From Bettongia penicillata ogilbyi (lineage: Eukaryota > Chordata > Mammalia > Diprotodontia > Potoroidae): a stretch of DNA of 64,000 nucleotides. Location of the stretch: NCBI GenBank assembly GCA_023548195.1, contig JAJHZJ010000121.1:5980058-6044057 (forward strand). The letters are read 5' to 3'. The notes below the pieces were generated by a model. The model had not been told where the DNA came from. It searched no databases and saw nothing but the letters and a program-made list of their open reading frames with translations. The translations under genes and the position numbers were made by a program. Positions 49,301 to 60,547 of this stretch are shown here, one piece after another; the stretch's first letter is position 1, and each line of letters begins with the position of its first letter.

Positions 49301-49477
49301 CAGCGCTGCCCTGGCCATGTGGCCGAGAGGAGCAGATCCAAGCAGGCTTCAGAGATGGAATCTCCGGCGCCCGGGAAGGTCCCTCCACCCACAGGCGCTA
49401 CAAGTCAGTGAGAGAGACGTCTAGGCTGGTCGAGAGGGGAGCAGGGTGTCTCCGTGGCTTGGGCCCCCTCTGGAGGA

Positions 49478-49524
49478 AGCGGCAGAGGCAGAGGCAGGGG
49501 CAGAGGCAGAGGCAGTGGCAGCGC
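49478..49524 (+). repeat. GGCAGA minisatellite inside HAL1 5' UTR
   Basis: Seven to eight imperfect copies of the hexamer GGCAGA/GGCAGG/GGCAGT in tandem within the GC-rich leader. Confidence 0.85.
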
Positions 49525-49560
49525 CCCGGGACTCCCCGAGCAGCAGGCAGAACTTCAGGT

Positions 49561-49682
49561 CTCTGCATAAACCCCCTGAGGGAGCTGAGTCTGGGAGGTG
49601 GCCCTGACCCTACCCGCTCCATTACTGAAGGCCTCTGCATAAAGCCCCTGAGGGAACTGAGCCTGGGAGGTGGCCCTGCCCC
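49561..49682 (+). repeat. 72-bp tandem duplication in HAL1 5' UTR
   Basis: CTCTGCATAAACCCCCTGAGGGAGCTGAG...GGAGGTGGCCCTG occurs at 49561 and again at 49633 with a few substitutions, a period of 72 bp. Tandem repeated leader units are common in L1 promoters. Confidence 0.9.
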
Positions 49683-49830
49683 CACCCCAACACCAGAACT
49701 AAAGCTCACATTGAATAGCAGCCGCACCTGCCACTGAAAGCCCATTTGAATCTCAGACCCCAAGCACTAGCTGGGCGGATCTAGGCGGGGGTGGACAGGA
49801 ATCTCAGAAGTCAAGTAACTGGCTGGGAAA

Positions 49831-50931
49831 ATGCCCAGAAAAGGGAAGAAAAATAAGACTATAGAGAGTTTTTTTGAACAGATGCAAATGATCCCAACTT
49901 TCGGATCTGATGACGAGGAGATATTCTTGCCATCAGGGAAAGACGTGGAGGGCGGGGCCTCTGTATCCCAGACATCCCAGGGGGTTGTGGGTTGGGCTCA
50001 GGCCTTGGAAGAGCTAAAAAAGGATTTTGAAAATCAAGTTAGACAGGTGGAGGAAAAACTGGGAAGAGAAATGAGAGAGATACAAGAAAAGTATGAAAAA
50101 CGGGTCAATACCTTGGTAAAGGAGACCCAAAAAAATGCTGAAGAAAATAACACCTTGAAAAATAGGCTCACTCAATTGGCAAAAGAGGTTCCAAAAGCCA
50201 ATGAGGAGAAGAATGCTTTCAAAAGCAGAATTAGCCAAATGGAAAAAAGAGGTTCAAAAGCTCACTGAAGATAACAGTTCTCTCAAAATTAGAATGGAAC
50301 AGATGGAGTCTAATGACTTCATGAGAAACCAAGAAATCACCAAACAAAACCAAAAGAATGAAAAAATGGAAGAGAATGTGAAATATCTCATGGGAAAAAC
50401 AACTGACCTGGAAAATAGATCCAGGAGAGACAATTTAAAAATTATGGGACTACCTGAAAGTCATGATCAAAAAAAGAGCCTAGACATCATCTTCCATGAA
50501 ATTATCGAGGAAAACTGCCCTGACATTCTACAACCAGAGGGCAAAAAGGTATTGAAAGAATCCATCAATCACCACCTGAAAGAGATCCAAAAAGTGAAAC
50601 TCCTAGGAACATTGTGGCCAAATTCCAGAACTCCCAGCTCAAGGAGAAAATATTGCAAGCAGCTAGAAAGAAACAATTCCAGTATTGGGGAAATACAATC
50701 AGGATAACTCAAGATCTAGCAGCTTCTACATTAAGGGATTGAAGGGTGTGGAATAGGATATTCCAGAAGTCAAAGGAACTAGGACTTAAACCAAGAATCA
50801 CCTACCCAGCAAAACTGAGTATAATACTTCAGGGAAAAATATGGTCTTTCAATGAAACAGAGGACTTTCAAGCATTCTTGATGAAAAGACCAGAGCTGAA
50901 AAGAAAATCTGACTTTCAAACACAAGAATGA
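49831..50931 (+). pseudogene. HAL1/L1 ORF1 relic (RNA-binding protein)
   Basis: L1 ORF1p is the trimeric nucleic-acid chaperone of the L1 particle. Seen in order: a start MPRKGKKNKTIESFFEQM at 49831; a heptad-rich Glu/Lys coiled coil (about residues 60-145); a frame change at an A run near 50235; the RRM-like segment RSRRDNLKIMGLPES around 50420-50460; a second frame change near 50550; an in-frame TGA near 50741; and the C-terminal segment ITYPAKLSIILQGKIWSFNE, equivalent to the conserved YPAKLSF block of L1 ORF1p. At least two frameshifts and one stop make it non-functional. Confidence 0.85.
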
Positions 50932-51066
50932 GAAGAAGCATGAAAAAGTAAACAGCAAAGAGAAGTCATAAGGGACTTACCAAAAGTGAACTGTTTACAT
51001 TCCTACATGGAAAGACAATATTTGTAACTCTTAAAACTTTTCAGTATCTGGGTAGTTGGTGGGACC

Positions 51067-51142
51067 ACACACACACATACACATACACACACATGTACAC
51101 GTGTGCATGCACACACACATACACACATGCATGCACATACAG
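51067..51142 (+). repeat. (CA)n-type microsatellite in HAL1 3' UTR
   Basis: CACACACACACATACACATACACACAC, with TG/CA palindromic interruptions, lies just after the ORF1 relic. Confidence 0.9.
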
Positions 51143-53019
51143 AGACAGAGAGCACAGAGTGAATTGAATAGGATGGGACCATATCTTAAAAGAAATTAAA
51201 TGGTAATTTAAAAAATGGTGAGAGAGAAAGGTAGGGGGAGGAAAGAGGGTGAAATGGAATGGGATAAATTATATGTCATTCAAGAGGCAAGCAGGAGACT
51301 TTTTAGTGGAGGGAAAAAGAGGAGAGCTGAGAAAAAAAAAACAAGAAGATTACCCTCATCACATTCGACTAAAGGAAGGAATAAAATGCACACTCATTTT
51401 GGTATGAAAACCTATCTTACAATACAGGAAAGTGGGGGAGAAGGAGATAAGCAAGGGAGGGGATGATGGTAGGGAGGGTAATGGGAGGAGGGAGCAATTT
51501 GAAGTCAACACTTGGGGAGGGACAGGATCAAAAGACAGAATAAAAACAATGAGGGGCAGGATAGGATGGAGGGTAATTCAGTTAGTCTTACACAACACGA
51601 CTATTATGGAAGTCATTTGCAAAACTACACAGACAGGGCCTATATTGAATTGCCTGCCTTCCCAAAGGGAGTGGGTGGGGAGGAAGAGATGGGGAGAATT
51701 TGGAACTCAAAGTTTTAGGAACAACTGTTGAGTATTGTTCTTGCTACTAGGAAATAAGAAATACAGTTAATGGTGAATAGAAAGTCATCTGGCCCTATAG
51801 GACAAAAGAGAAGATGGGGAGAAGAGAAGGGAGGGATAATAGAAGAGAGGGCAGATTGGTGATAGGGAAAATTAGATTGCTCGTGTATTGGGGTGGGGGA
51901 GGGGATAAAAGGGGAGAAAATTTGGAACCCAAAATTTTGTGAAAATGAATGTAAAAAGTTAAATAAATAAATTTTTATTTAAAAAAAAATTTGAAAAGAC
52001 CAAGAATTGTTGGATTTAAATTAAATAACTTCAACCAAAGCAACTTTAACTACATATGACTCTAATTTTTAAACCAAATTTTGGTAAATTATGGATTATG
52101 ACTAAAGAAGATGCAATGTGCTTAACTGAGGACTTTTATTTTCAAAACCATTTCACATTCTGGGAAGGCATGAGACATTAATTGCATAATTTTCTTTACC
52201 TGTCCAGATGGTCTTTGCCATTTTTGTATTACATTCCAATTTACTTTGTCTTGAGATTCCTTAGATACATTAAATCAATTTCCAAAATGATACTTTCAAA
52301 TACTGTAATTTCAAGAGTGTTCCCTCCAGTAAAATTGACCACAAATCCTCAAAACATAGTAAACAGACTTTGGGAGATTCTGATCAACTAATTCATTACC
52401 CTGTGGCTAGCCTTGTATAAGAGGACACTGACACCTTAAGAAAAAAACTCACAAAAATTCAATTCAATAAACACATTTCCAAAATGAACTTTAAAAAAAA
52501 GGAAATTTCTCCAAACCCCTTTCCAAAACTAAATTCATCTCTTTCCTTTTTTGAGGAACGTGTAAACCAAGCCCATAATATAATGCAAGGTCACTAACAG
52601 TGAAGCAGACAATTCAGTAATGATTTGCATACATTTACCACCTTCTTCCTGTGTAGTCTCCCAAAGCTGGATTTACAAGCTCTTTTACATGGGGGAGAAG
52701 TAAGTACAATTATATTATAAAGCCTGAACAGTGAGAAAGCTTGTGAATCATTTTTATGATTTTAATAACTTCAGAGCATTCTATCAAATAACATTTTATT
52801 TCTCAGCAGAGTAGTTGCTTTGTTTGCTATTAAAACTTATATAGAAAAACTTTAAAAGGAATAAAATGTATATTTCAGCTGAGAAAAATAATATACCAAA
52901 TCTATTCTGAAATATAGAAGCAGTGTGGCTTAAAGGACAGAGAGCTGGTTTTGAAGTGAGTCAGCTTTCGTCAGGTCTCCCCTGACACAGGCCTGACCCT
53001 GTTTCTTCCCTCAGTCTCT

Positions 53020-53240
53020 CAGCCAGAGATGTCAAACTTCAGCGCCCCAGACTTCATGTAGCATACAACAATATCATTCCTATCTGACTTTAATATTCTG
53101 ATGCATTGATTAAAAAAATCTATAAACAAGTGTGATCTGTTAAGTCAACATATGGCCCACAGGGATCCTTATGTAAGGTTCAGTGCAGCCCCTGTTTTTA
53201 TTGGAGTTTATCACCACTACTCTAAACAACTCTCTAGGCA
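53020..53240 (-). repeat. Unclassified interspersed repeat-like block
   Basis: The ends AGAGATGTCAAACTTCAGCGCC and TCAACATATGGCCCACAGGGATCC resemble a dispersed marsupial repeat I remember but cannot name. A decayed SINE-like stretch (GGCTTAAAGGACAGAGAGCTGG) precedes it. Confidence 0.35.
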
Positions 53241-54218
53241 ATAAATTGCAAAGAAGGTGTGAGTAACTTTTCCTCACCAGGGAGTTTTCTCTTTCAATGA
53301 AATCACAGCTCCCAATCCCTATCCCTACTTTAGTATACTCAGCTGGATAAGGAGGATGGCATATATGATGGAGAGAATGAAAGTGAGAAAGAAGGAGTGA
53401 AGGAGGGAGAGAGAAATGGGGAGAGAGGGAAGAAAGGGGAGAATCTGGAATGCATCAAAGTGAAATAAGTCATATTAAAAGAAAGACACTGCCAAAAGCA
53501 TTCTAATCATATATGTTGAATATATGTTAATCATGATATGAAATATTTTTGTTATATACATTTCAAGGTGAAAAATATTCCATGAGAAATACCGAAGGTT
53601 AATTCTAAGAGAATTGTAAAAAATAGAACAGTAGCCATCTTTAGTTTAAGAAAGAGAAGAGATGACTCAAATTTAGGGGAGAATTTTTTTGTTACATTTT
53701 TTATGTTTTAAAATGAAGTCCACCTTACACGGTAGAACAGTCATATCTACTTCTCAGTCAGGTCCTGAGCACAAAGGAATGTTTGTTCATTCAGTTGTTG
53801 CCTTTTGAAATACAAATTAGTCCTTAGTTCTGATTTGCAGCCCTTTCTTTTGACTTAAATAATGAACCCAATTAGCATGAATCAAATGGGTTTAAAGGTC
53901 ATATTTTCATGAATCTAAAGAAATGAAAATGAAATGAAAATACATTTTCCCTTTTTAAAATTTGTCTTCTGTCTTTTAAAGATAAAAGGTCACTGTGTCA
54001 TTTCAATTTGTAGAATAATCACACTATGAATTTCAGATAAATCTCTATTTGCCTCGATTTATCCATCAAAGATCAGGATGAAAATACCAATTTTTTGAAT
54101 ACTAGTATCCCCCTAAAGTAACTGTACAACCTTATATATAATTTCAGAAAGGTCTCTAGCTTCCTCTTCTAGGAAGCCATCATGGGATTATACAAACCCA
54201 TTGATATCCTCCAGTATT

Positions 54219-54231
54219 GGGGGGGGGGGGG
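54219..54231 (+). repeat. G13 homopolymer
   Basis: Thirteen consecutive G residues, followed by CAGGGGG. The length is unstable and prone to sequencing error. Confidence 0.95.
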
Positions 54232-54634
54232 CAGGGGGAATCATAGTGATAGAATTCCAATAATGAATTGTTTGTCTGACGTGAAAAGTTTATAAAGATT
54301 CTTGAGACTTGCTACCAAGTCTACACTTTAATATATATATTCCAGGTCTCCAATGTTCTGTATCATTCAGGCATTCAGATACTGGATATTACATTTTTCA
54401 CTTTCTCGTACCACTTTCTCATTGTGGGGTAGAATCTGTTGTTCGTCCATTCTCAAATGTAGTAAATTAACATCTTTTAAACAGAGACCATTAAATCAGG
54501 AGTCACTGAAAACCAAAGATAAAAGAAATTAAAGAAGCATTGGGTTTAGAAATGTATTGCTTTCTATTAAGACACCTTACCGTGCTAGCTAACTAGAACT
54601 GTACATGATATGTAGGTGAATTGGATTTAAGTGA

Positions 54635-54745
54635 GGGAGGTTGGTACAAAGCCACAATCAGCCTCACTTTCTCCTCCAGAGGCATCTGGATCCAGTGGCC
54701 AGATACACATCAGGATGACTGCAGGTGCAACAGAAGGGGTAGAAG
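54635..54745 (-). repeat. Marsupial SINE (WSINE1-like) middle fragment
   Basis: CAGCCTCACTTTCTCCTCCAGAGGCATCTGGATCCAGTGGCCAGATACACATCAGGATGACTGCAGG matches the non-tRNA body of the SINE at 60.02-60.33 kb, in the same orientation. Confidence 0.75.
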
Positions 54746-55159
54746 ACGGTGGTCTTTGAAAGCTAAGGTCTATGACAGATCTCAGTTTGACTGAAGCAAT
54801 GCCCATTTAGTGATAAGGCTAAGTTTTTAAGAAGTGAGAAAAAGAATGGCCTCTTTAATCCAGTGCAGGAAAAAATAAATCCCAGGAGGGGAAGAACTTC
54901 GGGGTTTTTGGTCAAAACAGAAACAATTTCTATTTACATTCACTCTGAGTCAATTATGGTCCCAAGGATGACTAAGTGGTGTTTGGCCTGGGACCTAATG
55001 TTGGTCAATCAGCGAGAGCCAGAATGATTTGGATTTAAGGCATGGTACTTAAGAAAGAAATCTGGAGAAAGAGGAGGAGGAGGAAGAGAGAGGAGAAAAG
55101 AAGAGTGCTGTATTGCCCACCTGGCCAGTTCCAGCTGGGTCCCAAATGAAGCAGCTCCT

Positions 55160-55255
55160 ACTACTCACAGGGCTGTTTGTCCTTCATTCTTGAAGAGGAC
55201 CATGACATCATCAAGGTAATGCCATGACATACAAGTGACAACTCAGATAAATCCA
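55160..55255 (-). repeat. Marsupial SINE (WSINE1-like) 3' fragment
   Basis: TTTGTCCTTCATTCTTGAAGAGGACCATGACATCATC...ATGCCATGACATACAAGTGAC is the 3' end of the same SINE family. A purine-rich (GAG)n stretch lies just before it at 55067-55105. Confidence 0.75.
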
Positions 55256-55739
55256 AAGCACCCGCCTTATAGGCAGAGAAAAGGATTACTCTCCAGAAAT
55301 GATCAGTCTCGGTGCTAGTTAGATACTTTAAAGCACTTGCGTCATTTTTAACTCATTGGAGACTAAGTTGGAATCCAATGTGAAAAAGAAAACAAGGTAT
55401 CTCAGTGATAATCTACCAGTGAAAGGAGATAATATGGGTAAAGCAGAGTATATATAGAAATGGAAGGTCAGATAGGAAAAGGGAGGTTCTAAAGGCATCT
55501 TCTTTTGCTTGGGGGGAATAGGAATCTTGAAAACAAGATGAGATAATACACGGCTATGAAAAAGTGGGAAAGCTGAAGAAACCATAAGACACTGATTAAC
55601 TTAAATAATCAGGTAAAAGCCCTAATCAGAAACTACATTTACAATCAATCATCTACCTTCATGATACATAACTAAATACAATTTCATAGGGTAACTAATC
55701 TTATTCCTATTGTTGATATTATGCTTCCTAAGGTATCCT

Positions 55740-56110
55740 AAGCTGTATGTTTATGAGGTCCACAACCATTATTTCAATTCCTGATTACATAGAGATGAAT
55801 CTGAACTCTACATCTCCAACCCTTATCTTTTTCCTAAGTTCCCATCTCCTACCTCTAATAGCCTATTGTATTTTTTCAAGTGGATATCCTGCTGGGACCA
55901 TATTAAAATTTAAACAGTGCCTCTATCATATGTCCTAACTGCATGACACTTCATCCTTCTTCCAACTTTTCTCTTTCTATTGATTGCATCATCATCCATG
56001 CATTTACTAGAATTGGAATCTCACTCCCAGTTTAAATTTTCCAAGTCCACAGTTACACTTGTACAAGCTGTCTCTTGTCCAACCCCTTCTCTTCATTCAA
56101 ATTTCTACCT
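55740..56110 (+). repeat. L2 LINE ORF2 fragment
   Basis: Sense L2 region following the catalytic motif: AACTCTACATCTCCAACCCTTATC, TCCTAAGTTCCCATCTCCTACCTC, TTTTTCAAGTGGATATCCTGCTGG, with multiple stops. It precedes the L2 3' part at 57.5 kb in the correct order. Confidence 0.7.
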
Positions 56111-56844
56111 TCTGAGTTTAGGTCTTTCTTTTAGTAGATAATATCTGTTTTATCTGTATGACTAAATTGGAATGTTTAAAATGCTTTTTAGTCTTTCAAA
56201 ATTTTCCACATGACTAAATTCAAATTAATTTTAAAATTAGGTTTCTTGAAGTTATATATCAGAAGCATGACAAAATATAATACATGTGCTACAATGCTTT
56301 CATCTACTGATCAAGTCATTGCATGAATAAAATTATCCATTGCTCTAATAATTTGTATCTCCTTGATGTAGTTTATTAATATTTTTTATATGTTGCATGT
56401 GAATAGAATTTTTTGCACCTCCCTCCTATTGTTAAATGGTACAAGCAAATGTGATCATGGGTTTTATATATATTCTCAGATATGGTTGATATGTTGGTAC
56501 ATCTTTTTTAAAGGCTATTTTTTTCCCTGTTGTAGTGTGAGAAAGCTCACTTGGAAAGGAAGGTAGAGAATGGGTATAATGTGAAATGAGTGTGATGCTA
56601 ATAAACAAAAGGTATTAAACTTCTTAAAATAATTTTGTTCTCTTGGAGCATTTTCCCTTGTTTTAAGTAATGGAAATTGAGTTAATAAAGGAGGACTTTT
56701 CAAAGATGATGTTTTTTCTTAATTATCATAAATATAAATCTTTATTTTCAGCTGTTCCTTTCCCTGACCTTAATTTTCTAAGAAAATAAAATATTCCTAT
56801 CAACTAAGGAAACCACTGGATACCTCTGTTTAATTTAATTTGAC

Positions 56845-56960
56845 ATACATTTATTAAGCACTTTCTGCGTGCAATGGATTATGATAAGGTACTAAGGCAT
56901 GCAGAGCCCCAGTTCAAATAATCCTTACCGTCAGTGTTTGCTTTCTGTTGGATGTTTAAG
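56845..56960 (-). repeat. L2 LINE 3' tail
   Basis: Reversed tail: ATACATTTATTAAGCACTTTCTGCGTGCAATGG...CAGAGCCCCAGTTC. A second reversed copy (TCAACAAGTATATATTAAGAG, GGGGATACAAAGGCTGG) lies at 57124-57240. Confidence 0.65.
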
Positions 56961-57479
56961 AACAGTTTTGCTTTGCTTTGTTCAAATCAATTTCCCTGAT
57001 TATTTTTTTCCCTGATAATGGAGAAAGCATTCATTATTATACACTTTTTTACATAGTTTTACTACTACCCATTGTATAGTCTATTCAAACTTAGAAAAGA
57101 GGAAAGCTTCACAGGATGAAATCAATCAACAAGTATATATTAAGAGCCAACAAGGCATTAAGAGCTGTGATGGACATGGGGATACAAAGGCTGGATCTCT
57201 CTTGGTTTTTAGGGTCTCTAGTTAAGCAGAATGCAATCAGTTAATATTCCCTTTTTAAGGTTATTAGAAAGAAACACTTGGGTCAATTTATTCAGTACTA
57301 CAATGACTATACTATTGTTAACTTGTGACAGTATGTTATAGTTAAGACTCTACCATTTTATTTTAATACCCAGAAGCACAGTTTATAAAAGTATTCACAA
57401 ATGTAGTTTAGGTTAATAGTGACTGATACCATTGACTCTAAAGAAGGTAAAGCATTTGTTTCCAGGAAAAGTAGAGTGT

Positions 57480-58015
57480 GGGTAGGGTTTGTATGTAGGT
57501 CTGTCCTACAGTTTTCACCCAGTTACACCCAAGTCACCCCGATGACTATCACCTCCAAGATCACATATAAAATCCTCTTTGGCTTTCAAAATTTTCATAA
57601 TCTGTCTACCTCCTACCTTTCCAGTCTTCTTATATTTTACTCAACTCCATGTAATCTGGTTTCCAGTGACAATGGACAGCTGTTTTTTTGCATAAAACAT
57701 TTCATCTCTATATTTTCACTGGCTCTCCTCATGACTGGAATTCTCTTCCTCCTCACTTCCACCTCCTGACTTGTTTTATATCCTAGATAAAATCTAATCT
57801 TCTGCAAGAAGTCTTTATTGATCCTCTTTAATGCTAGTTTTCCCTCATTCACCCTCATAGACCACCTCCAATTAATCCTGTATACATCTTGTTTTGTTAG
57901 TACGCATTCCCATTACACCAAGAGTTCCTTAAGAACAGGCACAGTCCTTTGTATATCTTTGCATTCTCCATGCTTAACACAAAGTCTGTGGCATAGTAGG
58001 TATTTAACAAAGTTG
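57480..58015 (+). repeat. L2 LINE ORF2 end and 3' UTR
   Basis: Sense L2: CCAAGATCACATATAAAATCCTC, CTACCTCCTACCTTTCCAGTCTTCTTATATTTTACTC, TCACTGGCTCTCCTCATGACTGGAATTCTCTTCCTCCTC, TTCTGCAAGAAGTCTTTATTG, and the 3' tail AAGAACAGGCACAG...GTGGCATAGTAGGTATTTAAC. Confidence 0.85.
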
Positions 58016-58899
58016 TTGACTATTTAGTGGAAGGAAAGATGCAAGAAGATGACTAGCATGGATGGTTAGATGGGACAAAAAGTGAGCTCTGCTCTGGATC
58101 TAGCTCTACAAAGACTATGTGAGTTGGAACTCTCCTACTCCCAAATCAAGAGAGCTTAATTCAGGGCAAGAATACCAAAGTTGAGCGGACATGGTCTCTG
58201 AAGGTTCCATGGGTTCGACAGCTAAGCAGTTGGCAACAAGATAGTGGGGTGAATGGCTGGATGCATTGTCATGCATGTTCAGAGCTAACTAGACACAGTG
58301 AGTTTTGTGAGCCAGATGAGGGCTGACAGCAAAAGTCTATGGCCTCCCACTCCTGATTTCACCCTTTATTCATGTGACATATGTTCTCACTCAATTCTAG
58401 GTGACTCCATTCTCTGAAAATCTCCACTCAGAGTCCTAGAAATCATTGAAAGTTGTCTGGCCAGATGGCTTGAAGTATTTTCAGCTAGATGCAAATCCCC
58501 ATCTGAGTTTAGCTCTTACTATAAATTCCACATTCCAGACTGGCTCTGTGTCTGTACAAGAAAATAATAGCAAAAAAAATGTTTAGCAACTAAAGATTAT
58601 TTACTGATGCTTGCCGACTGCTTCACCTTCAATATATTTGGCTCATTTTCTACTGTCACAAAAGAGATTTACAACAATTGAGAAATAATATAAATATTCA
58701 GTAAACAAAGTCTGAGAAGGTAAAATTCAGTTAGGTCTGAAATCTCTTGGGATACACTTAGAGAGTACAGACCCAGAAAAGTGGGCTGCAGGTGTGACAT
58801 AACACTATGATACCATCGTAGCCAAGAAAAGTCAGTCTCCCTGGCATATTGCTCCCTAATATTATCCAGTTTCTCTATGAGTAATCTTTAGTCTATGCC

Positions 58900-59935
58900 T
58901 ATGTATTGGCTCATTCTCTACTGCCTAGAAACATATTTACTTCTCCCACATCCTTCAAAATTGCTTTCACTTGACCCTAACATTCCCTCAAGATAGCAGT
59001 CTTTATACCTCTTTCCTTTTGTTGCCAAATTCCTAAAACAAACTTACATATAATCTTTTCACTCGATTCTCAGCTCATTGAAAATATGGGCTCCCACATC
59101 TTCAGGCAATGAAAACTTCTCTTTCCAAAAAAACAAAGAACTCTGAATTGTCACATCAAAAAACCTTTCCTCAACCTTCCATCTTCTTGCCATTTTACAA
59201 CGTTTGACAGTGTTCATCACACTCTGGAATACTTTCTCCTCTCTTGTTTTCATAGCTCTCCTTTCTCTGTTCTCTATATTTCATTCTTCTTCACCAAGCC
59301 ATTGCCCATATCCCACCCCGTGCATGTGCACCCCAATCCAATCATCTGTCCTGGAGAGACTTCTTTTCTTTCACTTTACGTTCTGTGACCTCACCCATTT
59401 TCATTGGGCCAATGATCATCTCCATTCAAATGACTCCTTGATTTATTTAGTCTTCTTTCTGAGTTCTAGTCCCACATAGCCAATTGCTAATTGGGACATT
59501 TCAAACTACAAGTCTCATGGCATCTCAGACTCAAACATGTCTCAGACAGAACTCAGCTACCTCCCTAAACCACTCCTCTCCTTCCTTATTCTCCTGTTTC
59601 TGTTGATGGTACAAGCATTCTTCTGGTTACCCAAGTTCCCAAACTCAGAGCCCTCCTCCAATCTTCCCTCTTCCTATATATTTGATTCATTGTCAAGTCT
59701 TGTTAATTCTACCTACACAACTTCATTGTATTCCACATCTATCTCTTTGTCTCTATTCCTATAGTCACCACCTTGCTTCAAGTCCTCATCACTTTTAACC
59801 TCGTTTATTGTAACAGCAGGCATTACATACTCTACACATAGATGTTAAAATCATTTTCCTGAAACATTTTACTGACCTTGGAAGCAGAGTCACTTCACTA
59901 CTTAAACTCCAATAAATTTCTTTTTTGTTTTTATA
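58900..59935 (+). mobile_element. L2 LINE reverse-transcriptase region relic
   Basis: About 1 kb of L2 ORF2 in sense orientation. Landmarks: TTCTCTACTGCCTAGAAACATATTTACTTCTCCCACATC; TTTGACAGTGTTCATCACACTCTGG; the peptide DLTHFHWANDHLHSNDSLIY, where the catalytic YADD box has decayed to HSND; then CTGTTTCTGTTGATGGTACAAGC. It stops abruptly at an AATAAATTTC/T-rich junction near 59935. The interval 58020-58900 holds nothing I can name. Confidence 0.75.
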
Positions 59936-60019
59936 TAGGTGTCCCAAAGCTTTAAGTTTACACTGATATCACCAACCATAAATATACTGATTATATATAT
60001 GTATATATATGAATATATG

Positions 60020-60330
60020 TGTGTGTTCATCCTTCATTGCTGAAGACCATGCCATCAGAGAAATAATGACATGACTTGCACTTGACTTTTTTTTCAGTGA
60101 GGGAGGGCTGTGCAGGTCACCAGCCTCACTTCTCCTCCAGAGCCATCTGAATCCAGTGACTAGATATTCATCAGGATGACTGGAGATGACCCAGGATAAG
60201 GCAATTGGGGTTAAGTGACTTGCCCACTGTCACAAAGCTAGTGAGTGTCAAGTGTCTGAGGTGAGATTTGAACTCAGGTCCTCCTGACTCCTGCACTGAT
60301 GTTCTATCCACTGCACCACCTAGCTGCCCC
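60020..60330 (-). mobile_element. Full-length marsupial tRNA-derived SINE (WSINE1-like) with target-site duplication
   Basis: On the minus strand it runs from the tRNA-like head (GGGGCAGCTAGGTGGTGCAGTGGATAG at the right end), through box B-like GAGTTCAAATCTCACC and TGGGCAAGTCACTTAACCCC, to a specific 3' body (CATCCTGATGAATATCTAGTCACTGGATTC, GTGCAAGTCATGTCATTATTTCTCTGATGG) and an AC-rich tail. TATGAATATATG flanks both sides exactly (60008-60019 and 60331-60342), a 12-bp target-site duplication, so the copy is intact. It landed in TA-rich DNA. The family name is from memory. Confidence 0.88.
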
Positions 60331-60406
60331 TATGAATATATGCAATGTATAATTCAATGTATATATTGTCATATACACGTTATATAATGTATAATATGTA
60401 CATTAG

Positions 60407-60446
60407 TAATGGTCATTTAAATGGGAAGATCTTTCCCATTCATTAA
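60407..60446 (+). repeat. Duplicate of the LTR-like block's first 40 bp
   Basis: TAATGGTCATTTAAATGGGAAGATCTTTCCCATTCATTAAT recurs at 60549-60588 with four or fewer changes, 142 bp apart. The core AATGGGAAGATCTTTCCCATT is almost a perfect palindrome. Confidence 0.85.
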
Positions 60447-60547
60447 TTATTTTATATGCTTATTTTCTGTTATCCCTCTTATAATTCTCTTCATACCAGT
60501 TGCCCCTCCAACCTATGTAATGAATATGAAAGATTTTGGGGTCAGAT

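Larger units (their letters stand above)
49096..51984 (+). mobile_element. HAL1 (half-L1) retrotransposon, near complete
   Basis: This is a 2.9-kb element with a GC-rich 5' UTR (49096-49830) beginning GGGGAGGAGACAAGATGGTGG, a decayed ORF1 (49831-50931), a 3' UTR of about 1 kb rich in GGAGAA purine blocks, and an A-rich tail. No ORF2 lies between ORF1 and the 3' UTR, which is the definition of a half-L1. AAAAATTTGAAAAG flanks both ends exactly (49082-49095 and 51985-51998), a 14-bp target-site duplication, so both boundaries are real and the lack of ORF2 is not a 5' truncation. HAL1 families are known in marsupials and rely on L1 proteins for mobility. Confidence 0.85.

Noticed and set aside
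49408..49737. Overlapping ORFs of about 96-121 codons on both strands in 49.08-49.76 kb
   Set aside because: They lie in the GC-rich HAL1 5' UTR, and the repeated peptide comes from the 72-bp duplication.
57419..57769. 116-codon plus-strand ORF
   Set aside because: It overlaps the L2 ORF2 end and is an L2 relic frame rather than a host gene.
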